A stretch of 64,000 nt of DNA from Ancylobacter sp. SL191 (GCF_026625645.1 NZ_CP113056.1:1423501-1487500), one strand, 5' to 3'; shown: positions 25,990 to 35,527, counted from the first letter of the stretch. Made by a program: numbers and translations. Notes: generated from the sequence alone by a model not told the origin.

Positions 25990-26937
25990 TCAGCCGACGC
26001 CGAGGATGAGGAACCAGACCGAGACGGTGAACAGGCTCAGCGCGGTCGAGAGCGAGACCGCGCTGGCCGAAGCGGTGACGCCGGCCTTGTAGCGCTGGGC
26101 GAGCAGATAGGCGTTCACCCCGCTCGGCATGGCCGCGAACACCACCGCCACATCCGCCCATACCGGCGGCATGGGGAGCACGCGGGTGAGCGCGTAGACG
26201 ATGCCGGGATGCACCACCAGCTTGAGCGTCGTGATGACGACGGCCGGGCCGAGATCGCCGCGGATCGGGTAGCGGTGGAGCGCGAGGCCGAGCGAGACCA
26301 GCGCGCAGGGAACCGCCGAGGCGGCGAGCATGTCCAGCGTCTGCTTGAGAACCCCGGCGGGTGCATAGCCGACAATCTTGGCGATGGCGCCGGCATAGAT
26401 GCCGAGCAGGATCGGGTTGAAGGCCAGCATCCGCCCGAGCTTCGACAGGCCCTTGAGCGAGAAGCCGACGCTGGCCCCTTCGGTGAGCACGGTGGCGACC
26501 ACCATCATCACTGGTAGATGAATGGCGATGAGCAGGAACAGCGGCACCGCCCCCTCCGGCCCGAAGGCCTGGAGAATGAGCGGCACGCCGACAAATACCG
26601 TGTTCGCCTGGCCGGAAGTAAAGCCGTGGATCACCGATTCCACATGGTCGCGCCCGAAGAGCCGCTTCGCCGCCGTCATTCCGAGCGCGAAGACGATGAA
26701 GGCGCCGGTGAAATAGGCGATCCAGTAGCCCCAGGGCTGGCCTTCCGCCGGTAATTGCGCTTCCGCCAGCGTCTTGAAGATCAGCACCGGAACGGCGAGG
26801 CCGAAGACATATTCGGACAGGCCGTCGGCCGCCCGCTCGCGCAGATGGCCGGAAAGGGAGGCGACATAGCCGAGCCCGATCAGCCCGAAGACCGGCGCCA
26901 CGATGTAGGCGATGGCGCCAAGCTGCGCGAGCATCAT
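25990..26937 (-). CDS. AEC-family permease (auxin efflux carrier/malate transporter type)
   Basis: This 315-residue inner-membrane protein has about ten hydrophobic helices in two five-helix halves. The family's FGLAVPVLIFKTLAE, GQANTVFVGVPLI and NPILLGIYAG motifs are present, as is MPSGVNAYLLAQRY near the C-terminus. Members export or import organic anions such as malate; substrate cannot be assigned. It starts 4 bp after the stop of an upstream ACT-like small gene, an association that suggests amino- or keto-acid metabolism. Confidence 0.87.
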   Translation of the reverse strand: MMLAQLGAIAYIVAPVFGLIGLGYVASLSGHLRERAADGLSEYVFGLAVPVLIFKTLAEAQLPAEGQPWGYWIAYFTGAFIVFALGMTAAKRLFGRDHVESVIHGFTSGQANTVFVGVPLILQAFGPEGAVPLFLLIAIHLPVMMVVATVLTEGASVGFSLKGLSKLGRMLAFNPILLGIYAGAIAKIVGYAPAGVLKQTLDMLAASAVPCALVSLGLALHRYPIRGDLGPAVVITTLKLVVHPGIVYALTRVLPMPPVWADVAVVFAAMPSGVNAYLLAQRYKAGVTASASAVSLSTALSLFTVSVWFLILGVG

Positions 26938-26941
26938 CGGT

Positions 26942-27235
26942 TCATGCCGCCGCGACGACGGCGGCGCTGGACACCAGATGCGAGCTGCGCACCGGCACCA
27001 TTACGTCGATCCGCGCCCAGAGCCGCTCTGCCACTTCTACCGGGGCGACGAAGGCGATTTCCGCGCGCATGTCGCCGAGATGGGCGGGATCGATCCGGCC
27101 ATCCTCCGGTCCGTCGAGCCGCACGCGGGTGGGCTGCACGTCGTGGATCGCGAAGGGCTCCAGCAGGCGGAGCATGAGATTGGGGTGCGCATCCGCCTCG
27201 ACGACGAGGCGATGACGAAGAAGACCGGCGGTCAT
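26942..27235 (-). CDS. Small ACT-like domain protein
   Basis: This 97-residue protein has alternating beta/alpha segments: LLRHRLVVEADAHPNLMLRLLEPFA, then PTRVRLDG, AEIAFVAPVEVAERLWARID and a terminal strand VMVPVRSS. The first segment resembles the regulatory ACT fold seen in IlvM/IlvN-type small subunits, though no catalytic partner is adjacent. The ATG is at 27235 and the stop lies 4 bp before the AEC transporter start, indicating an operon. The ACT label is from pattern only; it could be a stand-alone ligand sensor. Confidence 0.6.
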   Translation of the reverse strand: MTAGLLRHRLVVEADAHPNLMLRLLEPFAIHDVQPTRVRLDGPEDGRIDPAHLGDMRAEIAFVAPVEVAERLWARIDVMVPVRSSHLVSSAAVVAAA

Positions 27236-27393
27236 GGCAAATTCCGATGACGAAAGGGTAAGGAGCAGGCGCGTCAGAACTCCCGGCCGATCAAGTCGGC
27301 CGGGCGACGAATTCGCCGATCCGCGCGCACAGGCGCCCTCTGGGTCATCATCTCGAACATGGTGTGGAAACTAGGCCGGCAGGTGCGGCGCCG

Positions 27394-28110
27394 TCAATGG
27401 GGCAGCACCATTGCCAAATGGTCGAGCCAGGGCGGCAGGGCCGGCACCTCGTGCAGCAGCCGGAAGGTGGGCGGCTCCTCCGGGCAGCTTCCCGCGCCGC
27501 ATTCGACGAGGGTCGACAGGCCGTTGACCAACGTGAGCACGCAGATGACGAACAGCGCGGCGATCCCGCTTAGGGAGAGGCGCCGACGCCGGCGAAAGAT
27601 CGCCGGCTGGCGATCGATCAGCATCAGCAGGGCGCCGCCGGCAATGAGGCTGGCGAAAAGGGTCACGGCCCAGCTATAGGCAACGGGCTCGAACGGGGGA
27701 GTTGAATGGGTGCGCAGATCCGGGGTGATCTGCATGAGCACCTGGCGTGCCGCGATCATCGCCCCGGCCACGGCGGACAGGATGGCGATGACATAGTGGC
27801 TCACCCGCGCCCCGAAGCGCAGGTTGAGGCTGAGACCGACGGCGATGCCGATGAAAGTGATCCGCTGCATGATGCAGAGCGTGCAGGCGACGTCATGCCG
27901 GTGCATCTGATCCACGGTGGTGAGGGCGAGCACCAGGCCGAGCACCAGAATGCCGCCGGCATTCACCCGCCGCGATACCTTCAGCGACAGGCGGGGCAGA
28001 ATTTCAAGCGGCAGGTCGGGCGGCATGCCGGCATCGCCGGATGACGCTTCTTGAGGGGAGCCCGCGGACGAGCCGCCTTTCGGCAGGGTGGGCTTAGGGG
28101 ACGGCGGCAT
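27394..28110 (-). CDS. Five-helix DsbB-like disulfide oxidoreductase
   Basis: This 238-residue membrane protein starts with about 45 Pro/Ser-rich cytoplasmic residues. Helix 1 is followed by the redox pair C76-T-L-C79 (VACTLCIMQR), then helices 2-4. The loop between helices 3 and 4 contains no cysteine, unlike E. coli DsbB. A fifth helix (about 183-200) leads to a C-terminal tail carrying C204 and C209 (ECGAGSCPEE), which would be periplasmic. The second redox pair therefore seems to sit after an extra helix. The start lies 4 bp from the DUF5993-like gene's stop, so the two are co-transcribed. Confidence 0.82.
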   Translation of the reverse strand: MPPSPKPTLPKGGSSAGSPQEASSGDAGMPPDLPLEILPRLSLKVSRRVNAGGILVLGLVLALTTVDQMHRHDVACTLCIMQRITFIGIAVGLSLNLRFGARVSHYVIAILSAVAGAMIAARQVLMQITPDLRTHSTPPFEPVAYSWAVTLFASLIAGGALLMLIDRQPAIFRRRRRLSLSGIAALFVICVLTLVNGLSTLVECGAGSCPEEPPTFRLLHEVPALPPWLDHLAMVLPH

Positions 28111-28114
28111 AGCG

Positions 28115-28270
28115 CTACAGGATCATCCGCAACGTGTCGGCGGCGTGACCGCGGAACAGCACCAGCAGGATGACCATCGAGGTGAGCCAGCACAGTATGG
28201 CGAGCCGTCGGTGGCCGACAGACACAAAGATGAGCGCGGCAAACAGTCCAAGAAACGGCAGGCTCATCAT
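28115..28270 (-). CDS. DUF5993-like small membrane protein
   Basis: This 51-residue protein, starting MMSLPFLG, has two hydrophobic segments separated by GHRRLAI and a conserved-looking C-terminus FRGHAADTLRMIL. Size, spacing of Arg/His residues and position directly before a DsbB-family gene fit the DUF5993 family as I remember it. Two adjacent ATGs (28270 and 28267) follow a weak GCGGAA site. A role as an accessory subunit of the DsbB-like protein is inference from the 4-bp spacing. Confidence 0.65.
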   Translation of the reverse strand: MMSLPFLGLFAALIFVSVGHRRLAILCWLTSMVILLVLFRGHAADTLRMIL

Positions 28271-28432
28271 TTCCGCGCGACCCAGCCTGCGTGACGCACG
28301 CCGGCACCTAAGCACCCCGACTGGACGGTCTCATGACACTCTGAATGATTCGTTAGCTCATGGATCCAATCGGGTACATCCCATGAATTTAGCCGATTAC
28401 GTAACGGTAGCTTGCGGCGGGATGTCGTCCGG

Positions 28433-30637
28433 CTAAAGGAAGCTCTGCGGGTCGATGTCGATCTCCACCTTGAGATCGCCGCGCGCGCGCGGCGCCGCCG
28501 CCATCCAGCCGCGCACATAGGCCGACAGATCGAAGCCGCGCTCGGCGCGGGCGAGCAGGCGGAAGCGGTGGCGCCCGCGCACCAAAGCGAGCGGCGCCTC
28601 GGCCGGGCCGAGCACGCGCACTTCGTTCGACAGTGGAGAGGACGCGGCCAGCGCCCGCGCATGGGCCTGCGCGGCATGGGCGTCCGAACCGGAGACGATC
28701 AGCGCGCAGAAGCGGGCGAAGGGCGGCAGATGCGCCTCTTCGCGAATGGCGATCTCGCGGTCATAGAAGGCATCGCGGTCGCCGGCGACGAGCGCCTGCA
28801 TCACCGGGTGCTCGGGCATGTAGGTCTGCAGGAAGGCACGCCCCTCAACGCTGTGCCGTCCGGCGCGGCCGGCGACCTGGTGCAGGAGCTGGAAGGTGCG
28901 CTCCGCCGCGCGCGGGTCGCCATGGCCAAGGCCGACATCGGCGTCGATGACGCCGACCATGGCGAGACCGGGGAAGTTGTGGCCCTTGGCGACGAGCTGG
29001 GTGCCGATGACGACATCCACCTCGCCATCCTCGATGGCTTTCAATTCGGCCCGCAGCCGCTCCACCCCGCCGGCAAGGTCGGAGGAAAGTACCTGAAGCC
29101 GGGCATGCGGCAGGAGGCTCGCCGCCTCTTCATGCAGCCGCTCGACGCCGGGGCCGCAGGGAATGAGGCTGTTCGGCTCATGGCAATGCGGGCAGTCGCT
29201 CGGCACGGGCGTGGCGAAACCGCATTGGTGGCATTCGAGCCGCCGGCGGAAGCGGTGCTCGACCAGCCAGGACGAGCAGGAGGGGCAGCGTATGCGGTGG
29301 CCGCAGGCACGGCAGAGCGTCAGCGGGGCATAGCCGCGCCGGTTGAGGAACAGGAGCGCCTGCCCGCCCGCCTCGATGGTCCTCTCCATCTCCTGCGCGA
29401 GGCGCGGGGCGATCCAGCGCCCGCGCGGCGGGCCTTCCTTGCGCAGGTCGATGGGTTCGAGGCGCGGCACGCGGGTGCCGGCGAATCGCTCGGGCAGATG
29501 CAGCCTTGCATAGCGGCCGCGCCGGGCGTTCACTTCGGTCTCAAGCGAGGGCGTTGCCGAGACCAGCACGACCGGTGCTGCCTCCAGCCGGGCCCGCACC
29601 ACCGCCATGTCGCGGGCGTGGTAATGGACGCCGTCCTCCTGCTTATAGGCGCCGTCATGCTCCTCATCGACAATGATGAGGCCGAGATCGGTAAAGGGCA
29701 GGAACAGTGCCGAGCGCGCGCCGGCCACCACGCTTACCTCGCCCGCCGCGACGCCCTTGAAGATGCGCCCGCGGCGATTCGAGCTTACCGCCGAATGCCA
29801 CTCCGCGGGACGCACGCCGAAGCGGCGGGCAAAGCGGTCGAGAAAGGCCTGCGTCAACGCGATTTCCGGCATCAGGATCAGCGTCTGCCGCCCCTGCCGG
29901 ATGGTTTCGGCCACCGCCTCGAAATAGGTCTCAGTCTTACCCGAGCCGGTCACGCCGTCGATGAGATGCGGGGCGAAGGCGCGGGTCTTCACCGCCGCCA
30001 CCAGAGCGTCGGCCGCCTCCCGCTGGGCGGGGAGCAGGTCCGGCGTGTCGTGGTCGGGATCGGGCGTCTCGGCGGCCGGTTCGGGCGGCAGCACGATGGT
30101 TTCCAGCACGCCGTCGTCAATCAGCCCGTCGATCACCGAGGGAGAGACCGCCGCCTCGCGCGCAGCTTCCGCCTTGGCGCGCACGAATCCATCCGACAGC
30201 GCCTCCAGCACCCGCGCGCGGGCGGAGGTGGCGCGCTCGGGGCGCCGGTCGGTGAGGCGTACGCCGGTGCGCTCGCGGGCGAAGCCGGCGCTCTCGTCAT
30301 GGCGTAGCGCGAGGCGCAGCACCATGCCCGGCGGCGTGACGGTGTAGTCGGCAATCCAGCGGATGAAGGCGATCATCTCCGGCCGCAGCGGCGGCACATT
30401 GTAGCGGCGCTGGATCGGCTTGAGCTTGGCGGGGTCGACGGTGGGCGCGTCCTCTGCGCGTGGCCAGACGCAGCCGAGCATGTTGCGCGTGCCGAGCGGC
30501 ACCACGACGATATCGCCCGGCGCCACCTCCATGCCCTCCGGCACGCGGTAGGAATAGGCCGCGCCGATTGCCACCGGCAGTAGCACGTCCACCACGCGCG
30601 GCGGGGCAAAGAGGGAAGGGGAATCGGAGGCGAGCAT
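28433..30637 (-). CDS. priA: Primosomal replication restart helicase PriA
   Basis: This protein of about 734 residues is a 3'-5' DNA helicase that reloads the replisome at stalled forks. Domain order is an N-terminal DNA-binding domain (VVDVLLPVAIGAAYSY), helicase lobe 1 with Walker A GVTGSGKTETY and DEEHDGAYK, four zinc-binding CxxC pairs (CRACGHRIRCPSC, CHQCGFATPVPSDCPHC), and lobe 2 with GTQLVAKGHNFPG and QVAGRAGR. ATG 30637 is preferred because AAGGG lies 6 bases upstream; ATG 30649 is also in frame. It is divergent from xerC. Confidence 0.95.
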   Translation of the reverse strand: MLASDSPSLFAPPRVVDVLLPVAIGAAYSYRVPEGMEVAPGDIVVVPLGTRNMLGCVWPRAEDAPTVDPAKLKPIQRRYNVPPLRPEMIAFIRWIADYTVTPPGMVLRLALRHDESAGFARERTGVRLTDRRPERATSARARVLEALSDGFVRAKAEAAREAAVSPSVIDGLIDDGVLETIVLPPEPAAETPDPDHDTPDLLPAQREAADALVAAVKTRAFAPHLIDGVTGSGKTETYFEAVAETIRQGRQTLILMPEIALTQAFLDRFARRFGVRPAEWHSAVSSNRRGRIFKGVAAGEVSVVAGARSALFLPFTDLGLIIVDEEHDGAYKQEDGVHYHARDMAVVRARLEAAPVVLVSATPSLETEVNARRGRYARLHLPERFAGTRVPRLEPIDLRKEGPPRGRWIAPRLAQEMERTIEAGGQALLFLNRRGYAPLTLCRACGHRIRCPSCSSWLVEHRFRRRLECHQCGFATPVPSDCPHCHEPNSLIPCGPGVERLHEEAASLLPHARLQVLSSDLAGGVERLRAELKAIEDGEVDVVIGTQLVAKGHNFPGLAMVGVIDADVGLGHGDPRAAERTFQLLHQVAGRAGRHSVEGRAFLQTYMPEHPVMQALVAGDRDAFYDREIAIREEAHLPPFARFCALIVSGSDAHAAQAHARALAASSPLSNEVRVLGPAEAPLALVRGRHRFRLLARAERGFDLSAYVRGWMAAAPRARGDLKVEIDIDPQSFL

Positions 30638-30777
30638 GACGCCCTTCATAGCGCATCGCGCGGGAGGGAGGGAAAGGGAGCGCGGTAAGCGCGACGCGTC
30701 GAACGAATGGCGCTGCGCGTCGAATTTTAACCGCAGCGGCGCATCATTCTGCGAACAGGCGAGGCCGGGATCGGATC

Positions 30778-31764
30778 ATGGCGGCGAGCGACGCACAAAA
30801 GGCGGAACGGGCGCAGAAAATGCTGCTGGCCGGCGCCACGCCGGACGTGGCGGCGGCGCTCACCGGCTGGCTCGGGCGCCTCGCCCATGAGAGGCGCCTC
30901 TCGCCCAAGACGCGCGAGGCCTATGCGCGCGACATGACCAGTTTCCTGCTGCTGCTCGGCGATCATCTCGGCGCGAAGCCGGACCTGCCCGCGCTCGCCG
31001 CTCTCACGCCCCGCGATGTGCGCGCGGTGATCGCTGCCCGGCGGGCGGAAGGAATCGAGGCGCGCACGCAGATGCGCTTTCTCGCCGCTGCCCGCTCCTT
31101 CGGCCGGCACATGGAGCGCGAGGGGCTGGGCAAGGTCGGCGCGCTCGCGGCGGTGCGGGCCCCGCGCATTCCCCGCACCTTGCCGCGCCCGCTCTCGCCC
31201 GCCGATGCCCGCGCCGTGGCGGACCCGGACACACGCGCCGGCGAGGCGCGCGAGCCGTGGGTGCTGGCGCGCGACGCGGCGGTGCTGGCGCTGCTCTATG
31301 GCTCGGGCCTGCGAATCTCGGAGGCGCTGGGCCTGATGCGGCGCGACATGCCGGAGCCCGGAAGGGGCGACCAGATCCTTGTTCATGGCAAGGGCGGCAA
31401 GACGCGCATGGTGCCGGTGCTGCGCGCGGTGCTGGAGATGGTGGCAGCCTATGCGCGTGCCTGCCCGTTCGAGCTGGAGCCGCAGAAGCACTTGTTTCGA
31501 GGGGTGAAAGGCGGGCCGCTCTCGCCCCGCATCGTGCAGCTCGCCATGGAGCGGATGCGCGGCAGCCTCGGCCTGCCCGACAGCGCGACGCCGCATGCGC
31601 TGCGCCACTCCTTCGCCACCCATCTGCTCGGGCGCGGTGGCGATCTGCGCTCCATCCAGGAACTTCTCGGCCACGCCTCGCTGTCGACCACGCAGATCTA
31701 TGCGGCGGTGGATTCGCAGACGCTGATGGCGGCATGGAAGGCGGCCCACCCCCGCGCGCGGTGA
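30778..31764 (+). CDS. xerC: Tyrosine recombinase XerC
   Basis: This 328-residue site-specific recombinase resolves chromosome dimers at dif with XerD. The N-terminal SAM-like core-binding domain (about 25-110) contains RRLSPKTREAYARDM. The catalytic domain has the pentad Arg in YGSGLRISEALGL, HALRHSFATHLL (H-x-x-R), and LLGHASLSTTQIYAAVD with the second His and the nucleophilic Tyr. No integrase-specific features or attachment sites flank it, and the priA neighbour fits a housekeeping role. XerC rather than XerD is judged from overall pattern and is less certain. Confidence 0.88.
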   Translation: MAASDAQKAERAQKMLLAGATPDVAAALTGWLGRLAHERRLSPKTREAYARDMTSFLLLLGDHLGAKPDLPALAALTPRDVRAVIAARRAEGIEARTQMRFLAAARSFGRHMEREGLGKVGALAAVRAPRIPRTLPRPLSPADARAVADPDTRAGEAREPWVLARDAAVLALLYGSGLRISEALGLMRRDMPEPGRGDQILVHGKGGKTRMVPVLRAVLEMVAAYARACPFELEPQKHLFRGVKGGPLSPRIVQLAMERMRGSLGLPDSATPHALRHSFATHLLGRGGDLRSIQELLGHASLSTTQIYAAVDSQTLMAAWKAAHPRAR

Positions 31765-31909
31765 GCAGAATGGGCCCTCGCCTACACGCCTGCGTGAGAT
31801 CGGCGGCAATGATGAGCGATGAGGCATCCCGGTGCCGCTGCCGCTCTTTTCAGCGCGGTGGGCTTGGGCGACACTTTCCCCATCGTGAACCATGACAGGA
31901 GAGTGTCTG

Positions 31910-32035
31910 ATGAAGCGTGTCGCGACCGCCCTCTGTGCTCTGGCCTTCACCGCTGCCATTTCCGGCGCGGCTCTCGCCGACTGCCCCGCCCATGCCTCGA
32001 CGACCCAGACGCAGACCCCGGTGAAGGGCTCCTGA
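31910..32035 (+). CDS. Small secreted peptide (41 residues)
   Basis: The ATG at 31910 follows AGGAGAG (31897-31903). The product begins MKRVATALCALAF, a signal peptide ending ALA|DCPAHAS at residue 23, leaving a mature peptide of 18 residues with one Cys, one His and a Thr/Gln-rich end. The good ribosome-binding site, clean signal peptide and a strong terminator just downstream support a real gene. I recognise no family; a function should not be assigned. Confidence 0.65.
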   Translation: MKRVATALCALAFTAAISGAALADCPAHASTTQTQTPVKGS

Positions 32036-32056
32036 GCCTTTCCGCCTGAACAAGCG

Positions 32057-32089
32057 AAAGGCCCGGAGGGATGACCTGCGGGCCTTTTT
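32057..32089 (+). terminator. Rho-independent terminator after the small secreted peptide gene
   Basis: A 9-bp stem AAAGGCCCG/CGGGCCTTT with a 13-nt loop ends in TTTTT. The A-run at the other end gives it bidirectional character, so it may also stop transcription of the convergent lpd gene, whose stop codon is 35 bp away. Confidence 0.85.
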
Positions 32090-32123
32090 GCGTGCCATGC
32101 GACGCCGCCCGCGGGCGGGGTGC

Positions 32124-33524
32124 TCACATATGGATGGAGCGATTCTCCACCGCCATCGCCGCTTCCTTCACCGCTTCCGAGCGGGTGGGGTGGGCGTGGC
32201 ACGTGCGGGCGAGATCCTCGGAGGAACCGCCAAATTCCATCAGCACCGCCGCCTCGTGGATCAACTCGCCGGCTTCGGAGCCGATGATGTGGACGCCGAG
32301 CACCCGGTCGGTCGCGGCATCCGCCAGCACCTTCACGAAGCCATCGGTCTCGTCATTGGCCTTGGCGCGGCCATTGGCGAGGAAGGGGAACTTGCCGACC
32401 TTGTAGGCGACGCCGGCTTCCTTCAGCTCTTCCTCGGTCTTGCCGACGGACGCGACTTCCGGGTGGGTGTAGACCACGCCCGGAATGACCTCGTAATTCA
32501 CATGGCCGGCCTGGCCGGCCAGCAGCTCGGCAATGGCCACGCCCTCGTCCTCGGCCTTGTGGGCGAGCATCGGGCCGGTGATCACGTCGCCAATGGCGAA
32601 GATGCCAGGCACGTTGGTGCGGTAATAATGGTCGGTGACGATGCGGCCGCGCTTGTCGGTCTCGACGCCCAGCGCCTCCAGGCCAAGGCCCTGCGTGTAG
32701 GGCACGCGGCCAATGGCGACCAGCACGACATCGGCCTCCAGCGTCTCGGCGGCGCCGCCAGTGGCGGGCTCGACCGAAACCTTCAGCGTGGCGCCCGAGG
32801 TGTCGACGCCGGTGACCTTGGAGCCGAGCTTGAAGGCAAAGCCCTGCTTCTGCAGGATGCGCTGGAAGGACTTGGCGACATCAAGGTCCATGCCCGGCAG
32901 GATTCGGTCGAGATATTCGACGACCGTCACCTCGGCGCCGAGGCGCCGCCACACGCTGCCCAGCTCAAGGCCGATGACGCCGGCGCCGACCACGATCAGC
33001 TTGCCCGGCACCTTCTCAAGCGCAATGGCGCCGGTCGAGGAGACGATGCGGGTCTCGTCGATGTCGATGCCCGGCAGGCGGGCAATGTCGGAACCGGTGG
33101 CGATGACGATGGCCTTGGTCTCAAGCGTCTGCGCCGCGCCGTCGGCCAGCGCGATGTCCACCTTGCCGGCGGCTGGAATGCTGGCCGTGCCGTGATAGGT
33201 GTCGATCTTGTTCTTCTTCATCAGGAAGGCGACACCCTTGGTGTTGCCCTCCACCGCCTGGTCCTTGAAGCCGAGCAGGGCGGCATGGTCGAGCTCCGGC
33301 GCGCCGACCTTGATGCCCATCTTGGCGAAGCTGTGGCCGGCCTCCTCGAAACGGTGCGAGGCGTGCAGCAGCGCCTTGGAGGGGATGCAGCCGACATTGA
33401 GGCAGGTGCCACCGAAGGTGGCGCGCTTCTCGACCACCGCAACCTTGAGCCCGAGCTGGGCGGCGCGGATGGCGCACACATAGCCGCCGGGGCCGGTGCC
33501 GATGACGACGAGATCGTAGGACAT
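32124..33524 (-). CDS. lpd: Dihydrolipoyl dehydrogenase (E3)
   Basis: This 466-residue flavoprotein reoxidises dihydrolipoamide of the 2-oxoglutarate dehydrogenase complex. It shows an FAD dinucleotide fold ([11 protein letters not shown]), redox-active disulfide [13 protein letters not shown] (C-x4-C), NAD fold [20 protein letters not shown], and the C-terminal His-Glu dyad in [12 protein letters not shown] 33524 is chosen, as upstream codons look non-coding. Its place downstream of sucA-sucB points to the OGDH complex rather than PDH, though E3 may be shared. Confidence 0.96.
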   Translation of the reverse strand: MSYDLVVIGTGPGGYVCAIRAAQLGLKVAVVEKRATFGGTCLNVGCIPSKALLHASHRFEEAGHSFAKMGIKVGAPELDHAALLGFKDQAVEGNTKGVAFLMKKNKIDTYHGTASIPAAGKVDIALADGAAQTLETKAIVIATGSDIARLPGIDIDETRIVSSTGAIALEKVPGKLIVVGAGVIGLELGSVWRRLGAEVTVVEYLDRILPGMDLDVAKSFQRILQKQGFAFKLGSKVTGVDTSGATLKVSVEPATGGAAETLEADVVLVAIGRVPYTQGLGLEALGVETDKRGRIVTDHYYRTNVPGIFAIGDVITGPMLAHKAEDEGVAIAELLAGQAGHVNYEVIPGVVYTHPEVASVGKTEEELKEAGVAYKVGKFPFLANGRAKANDETDGFVKVLADAATDRVLGVHIIGSEAGELIHEAAVLMEFGGSSEDLARTCHAHPTRSEAVKEAAMAVENRSIHM

Positions 33525-33553
33525 GGACGCAGCTTCCCTGAATTCGAAGGTGG

Positions 33554-34195
33554 TCAGCCTGCCTTCTGGACGGCGAGGCGAAGGCCGAGCAGCACGAAGG
33601 TCGCGCCGGTTACCCGGTTGAACCAACGGCCACCGGCCGCGAAGCGTGCCCGCACGGCGGGATTGGTGAAGAACAAGGTGACGCCGGCAAACCAGGCGAT
33701 GAGCGCGCTCGCCATGCCGATGCCATAGAGGAAGATCACCGGCACCGGCGTCTCATGGCTCACCATCGCCGAGAACAGCGACAGGAAGAACAGCACCGGC
33801 TTGGGGTTGAGCGCATTGGTGAGGAAGCCCATGCCGAAGCACGCGGGCAGCGAGACACGCCCCGCTTTGCCGGCATCCGCCGTGAGGGCGCGCTCGTCGA
33901 CATTCATCGGCGTCTCGAAGAAGGAGCGGATGCCGAGATAGACGAGATAGGCGACGCCCAGCCACTTGATCAGCGCGAACAGCGCCAGCGACTGGGAGAC
34001 GATGAGCCCGATGCCGAGAATGGTGTAGGAGATGTGGAACAGCAGCGAGGCGCCGATGCCGAAGCTGGTGACCAGCGCGGCCTTGCGGCCATGCACGACG
34101 CTCTGGCGCACGACGAGGGCGAAATCCGCCCCCGGCGCGACGATCACCACGGCGAACACGGCCATCAGAGCCGCGAATTCGCTGATGTAGGTCAT
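33554..34195 (-). CDS. LysE/RhtB-family amino-acid exporter
   Basis: This 213-residue protein has six predicted helices. The N-terminal [21 protein letters not shown] is the LysE/RhtB signature (usually PGP in place of PGA), and the central [16 protein letters not shown] and [18 protein letters not shown] segments are also family-typical. Members export amino acids or homoserine lactones by proton exchange; the substrate here is unknown. It sits on the same strand between sucB (28 bp) and lpd (29 bp), interrupting an otherwise standard OGDH cluster. Confidence 0.85.
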   Translation of the reverse strand: MTYISEFAALMAVFAVVIVAPGADFALVVRQSVVHGRKAALVTSFGIGASLLFHISYTILGIGLIVSQSLALFALIKWLGVAYLVYLGIRSFFETPMNVDERALTADAGKAGRVSLPACFGMGFLTNALNPKPVLFFLSLFSAMVSHETPVPVIFLYGIGMASALIAWFAGVTLFFTNPAVRARFAAGGRWFNRVTGATFVLLGLRLAVQKAG

Positions 34196-34223
34196 TCTCC
34201 CCTCCGCCGGAGCCCGGTCCGGA

Positions 34224-35465
34224 TTACAGATCCAGCACGAGGCGGGTCGGATCCTCCAGCGCTTCCTTGACGCGCACGAGGAAGGTGACGGCGCCCTTGC
34301 CGTCGACGATGCGGTGATCGTAGCTCAGCGCGAGATACATCATCGGCCGGGCGACGATCTGGCCCTTCACCACGACCGGGCGTTCCTCGATGCGGTGCAT
34401 GCCGAGAATGCCCGACTGCGGCGCGTTGAGGATCGGGGTCGACATCAGCGAACCGTAGATGCCGCCATTGGTGATGGTGAAGGTGCCGCCCTGCATGTCC
34501 TCGATGCCGAGCTTGCCGTCGCGCGCCTTGCGACCGAGTCCGGCAATGGTCTTCTCGATACCGGCGATCGACAGGTTGTCGGCGTCGCGCACCACCGGAA
34601 CGACGAGGCCCTTGTCGGTGCCGACGGCGATGCCGATGTGGTAATAGTTCTTGTAGACCAGATCATTGCCGTCGATCTCGGCATTGACCTCGGGCACGTC
34701 CTTGAGGGCCTGGATCACCGCCTTGGTGAAGAAGCCCATGAAGCCCAGCTTCACGCCGTGCTTCTTCTCGAACACGTCCTTGTACTGGGCGCGCAGGCTC
34801 ATCACCGCCGACATGTCGACATCGTTGAAGGTGGTGAGCATCGCCGCCGTGCTCTGCGCGTCCTTCAGCCGCTTGGCGATGGTCTGGCGCAGCTTGGTCA
34901 TCTTCACGCGCTCTTCGCGCGCGGCATCGTCCGGCGCGGAGGGCGCGCGCACGGTGACCGGGGCGGCGGCCGGAGCCGTGGCGGTGGCGATGGCCGAGAG
35001 CATGTCGCCCTTGGTCACGCGGCCATCCTTGCCGGAGCCGGCGAGCATCGCCGGGTTGAGGCCGCTCTCGGCGGCGAGTTTGGCGACGGCGGGGCCGTTG
35101 GCGCCAGCCGGCGCGGCGGCGGGGGCCGCCGCAGGCGCCGGGGCGGCGGGCTTGGCAGCCTCGACCTTCGGCGCTTCCGCCTTGGCGGGCGCGGGGGCCG
35201 CGGCGGGGGCGGCCTTGGCGGCCGCGCCGCCCTCACCGATTGAGCCGAGCAGCGCGCCCACGCCGACCGTCTCGCCATCCTTGGCGACGATCTCGGACAG
35301 CACGCCGGCCGCCGGGGCGGGAACCTCGATGGTGACCTTGTCAGTCTCCAGCTCGACGATCGGCTCGTCGGCCGCGACCGCCTCGCCGGCCTTCTTGAAC
35401 CACTTGCCGATGGTCGCCTCGGTGACCGATTCGCCCAGCGTCGGAACGCGGATCTCGGTGGCCAT
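34224..35465 (-). CDS. sucB: Dihydrolipoyllysine-residue succinyltransferase (E2 of OGDH)
   Basis: This 413-residue protein has one N-terminal lipoyl domain (about 1-76) with lipoyl-Lys in ETDKVTIEV and the [15 protein letters not shown] segment typical of OGDH E2. An Ala/Pro/Lys-rich linker, an E1/E3-binding domain (about 125-165, [25 protein letters not shown]) and the catalytic domain follow, with catalytic His-Asp in [13 protein letters not shown]. It transfers succinyl groups to CoA. It begins about 62 bp after sucA. Confidence 0.96.
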   Translation of the reverse strand: MATEIRVPTLGESVTEATIGKWFKKAGEAVAADEPIVELETDKVTIEVPAPAAGVLSEIVAKDGETVGVGALLGSIGEGGAAAKAAPAAAPAPAKAEAPKVEAAKPAAPAPAAAPAAAPAGANGPAVAKLAAESGLNPAMLAGSGKDGRVTKGDMLSAIATATAPAAAPVTVRAPSAPDDAAREERVKMTKLRQTIAKRLKDAQSTAAMLTTFNDVDMSAVMSLRAQYKDVFEKKHGVKLGFMGFFTKAVIQALKDVPEVNAEIDGNDLVYKNYYHIGIAVGTDKGLVVPVVRDADNLSIAGIEKTIAGLGRKARDGKLGIEDMQGGTFTITNGGIYGSLMSTPILNAPQSGILGMHRIEERPVVVKGQIVARPMMYLALSYDHRIVDGKGAVTFLVRVKEALEDPTRLVLDL

Positions 35466-35527
35466 GCTCGTTGTTCCTCACCCTTTGCCGGCCCCTGGAC
35501 CGGCACTCCCTCAGTTCAGTCGGAATA

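Noticed and set aside
30778..31764. Integrase marking a genomic island
   Set aside because: The recombinase has XerC features, lies beside priA, and there are no tRNA, attachment-site repeats or mobile genes around it.
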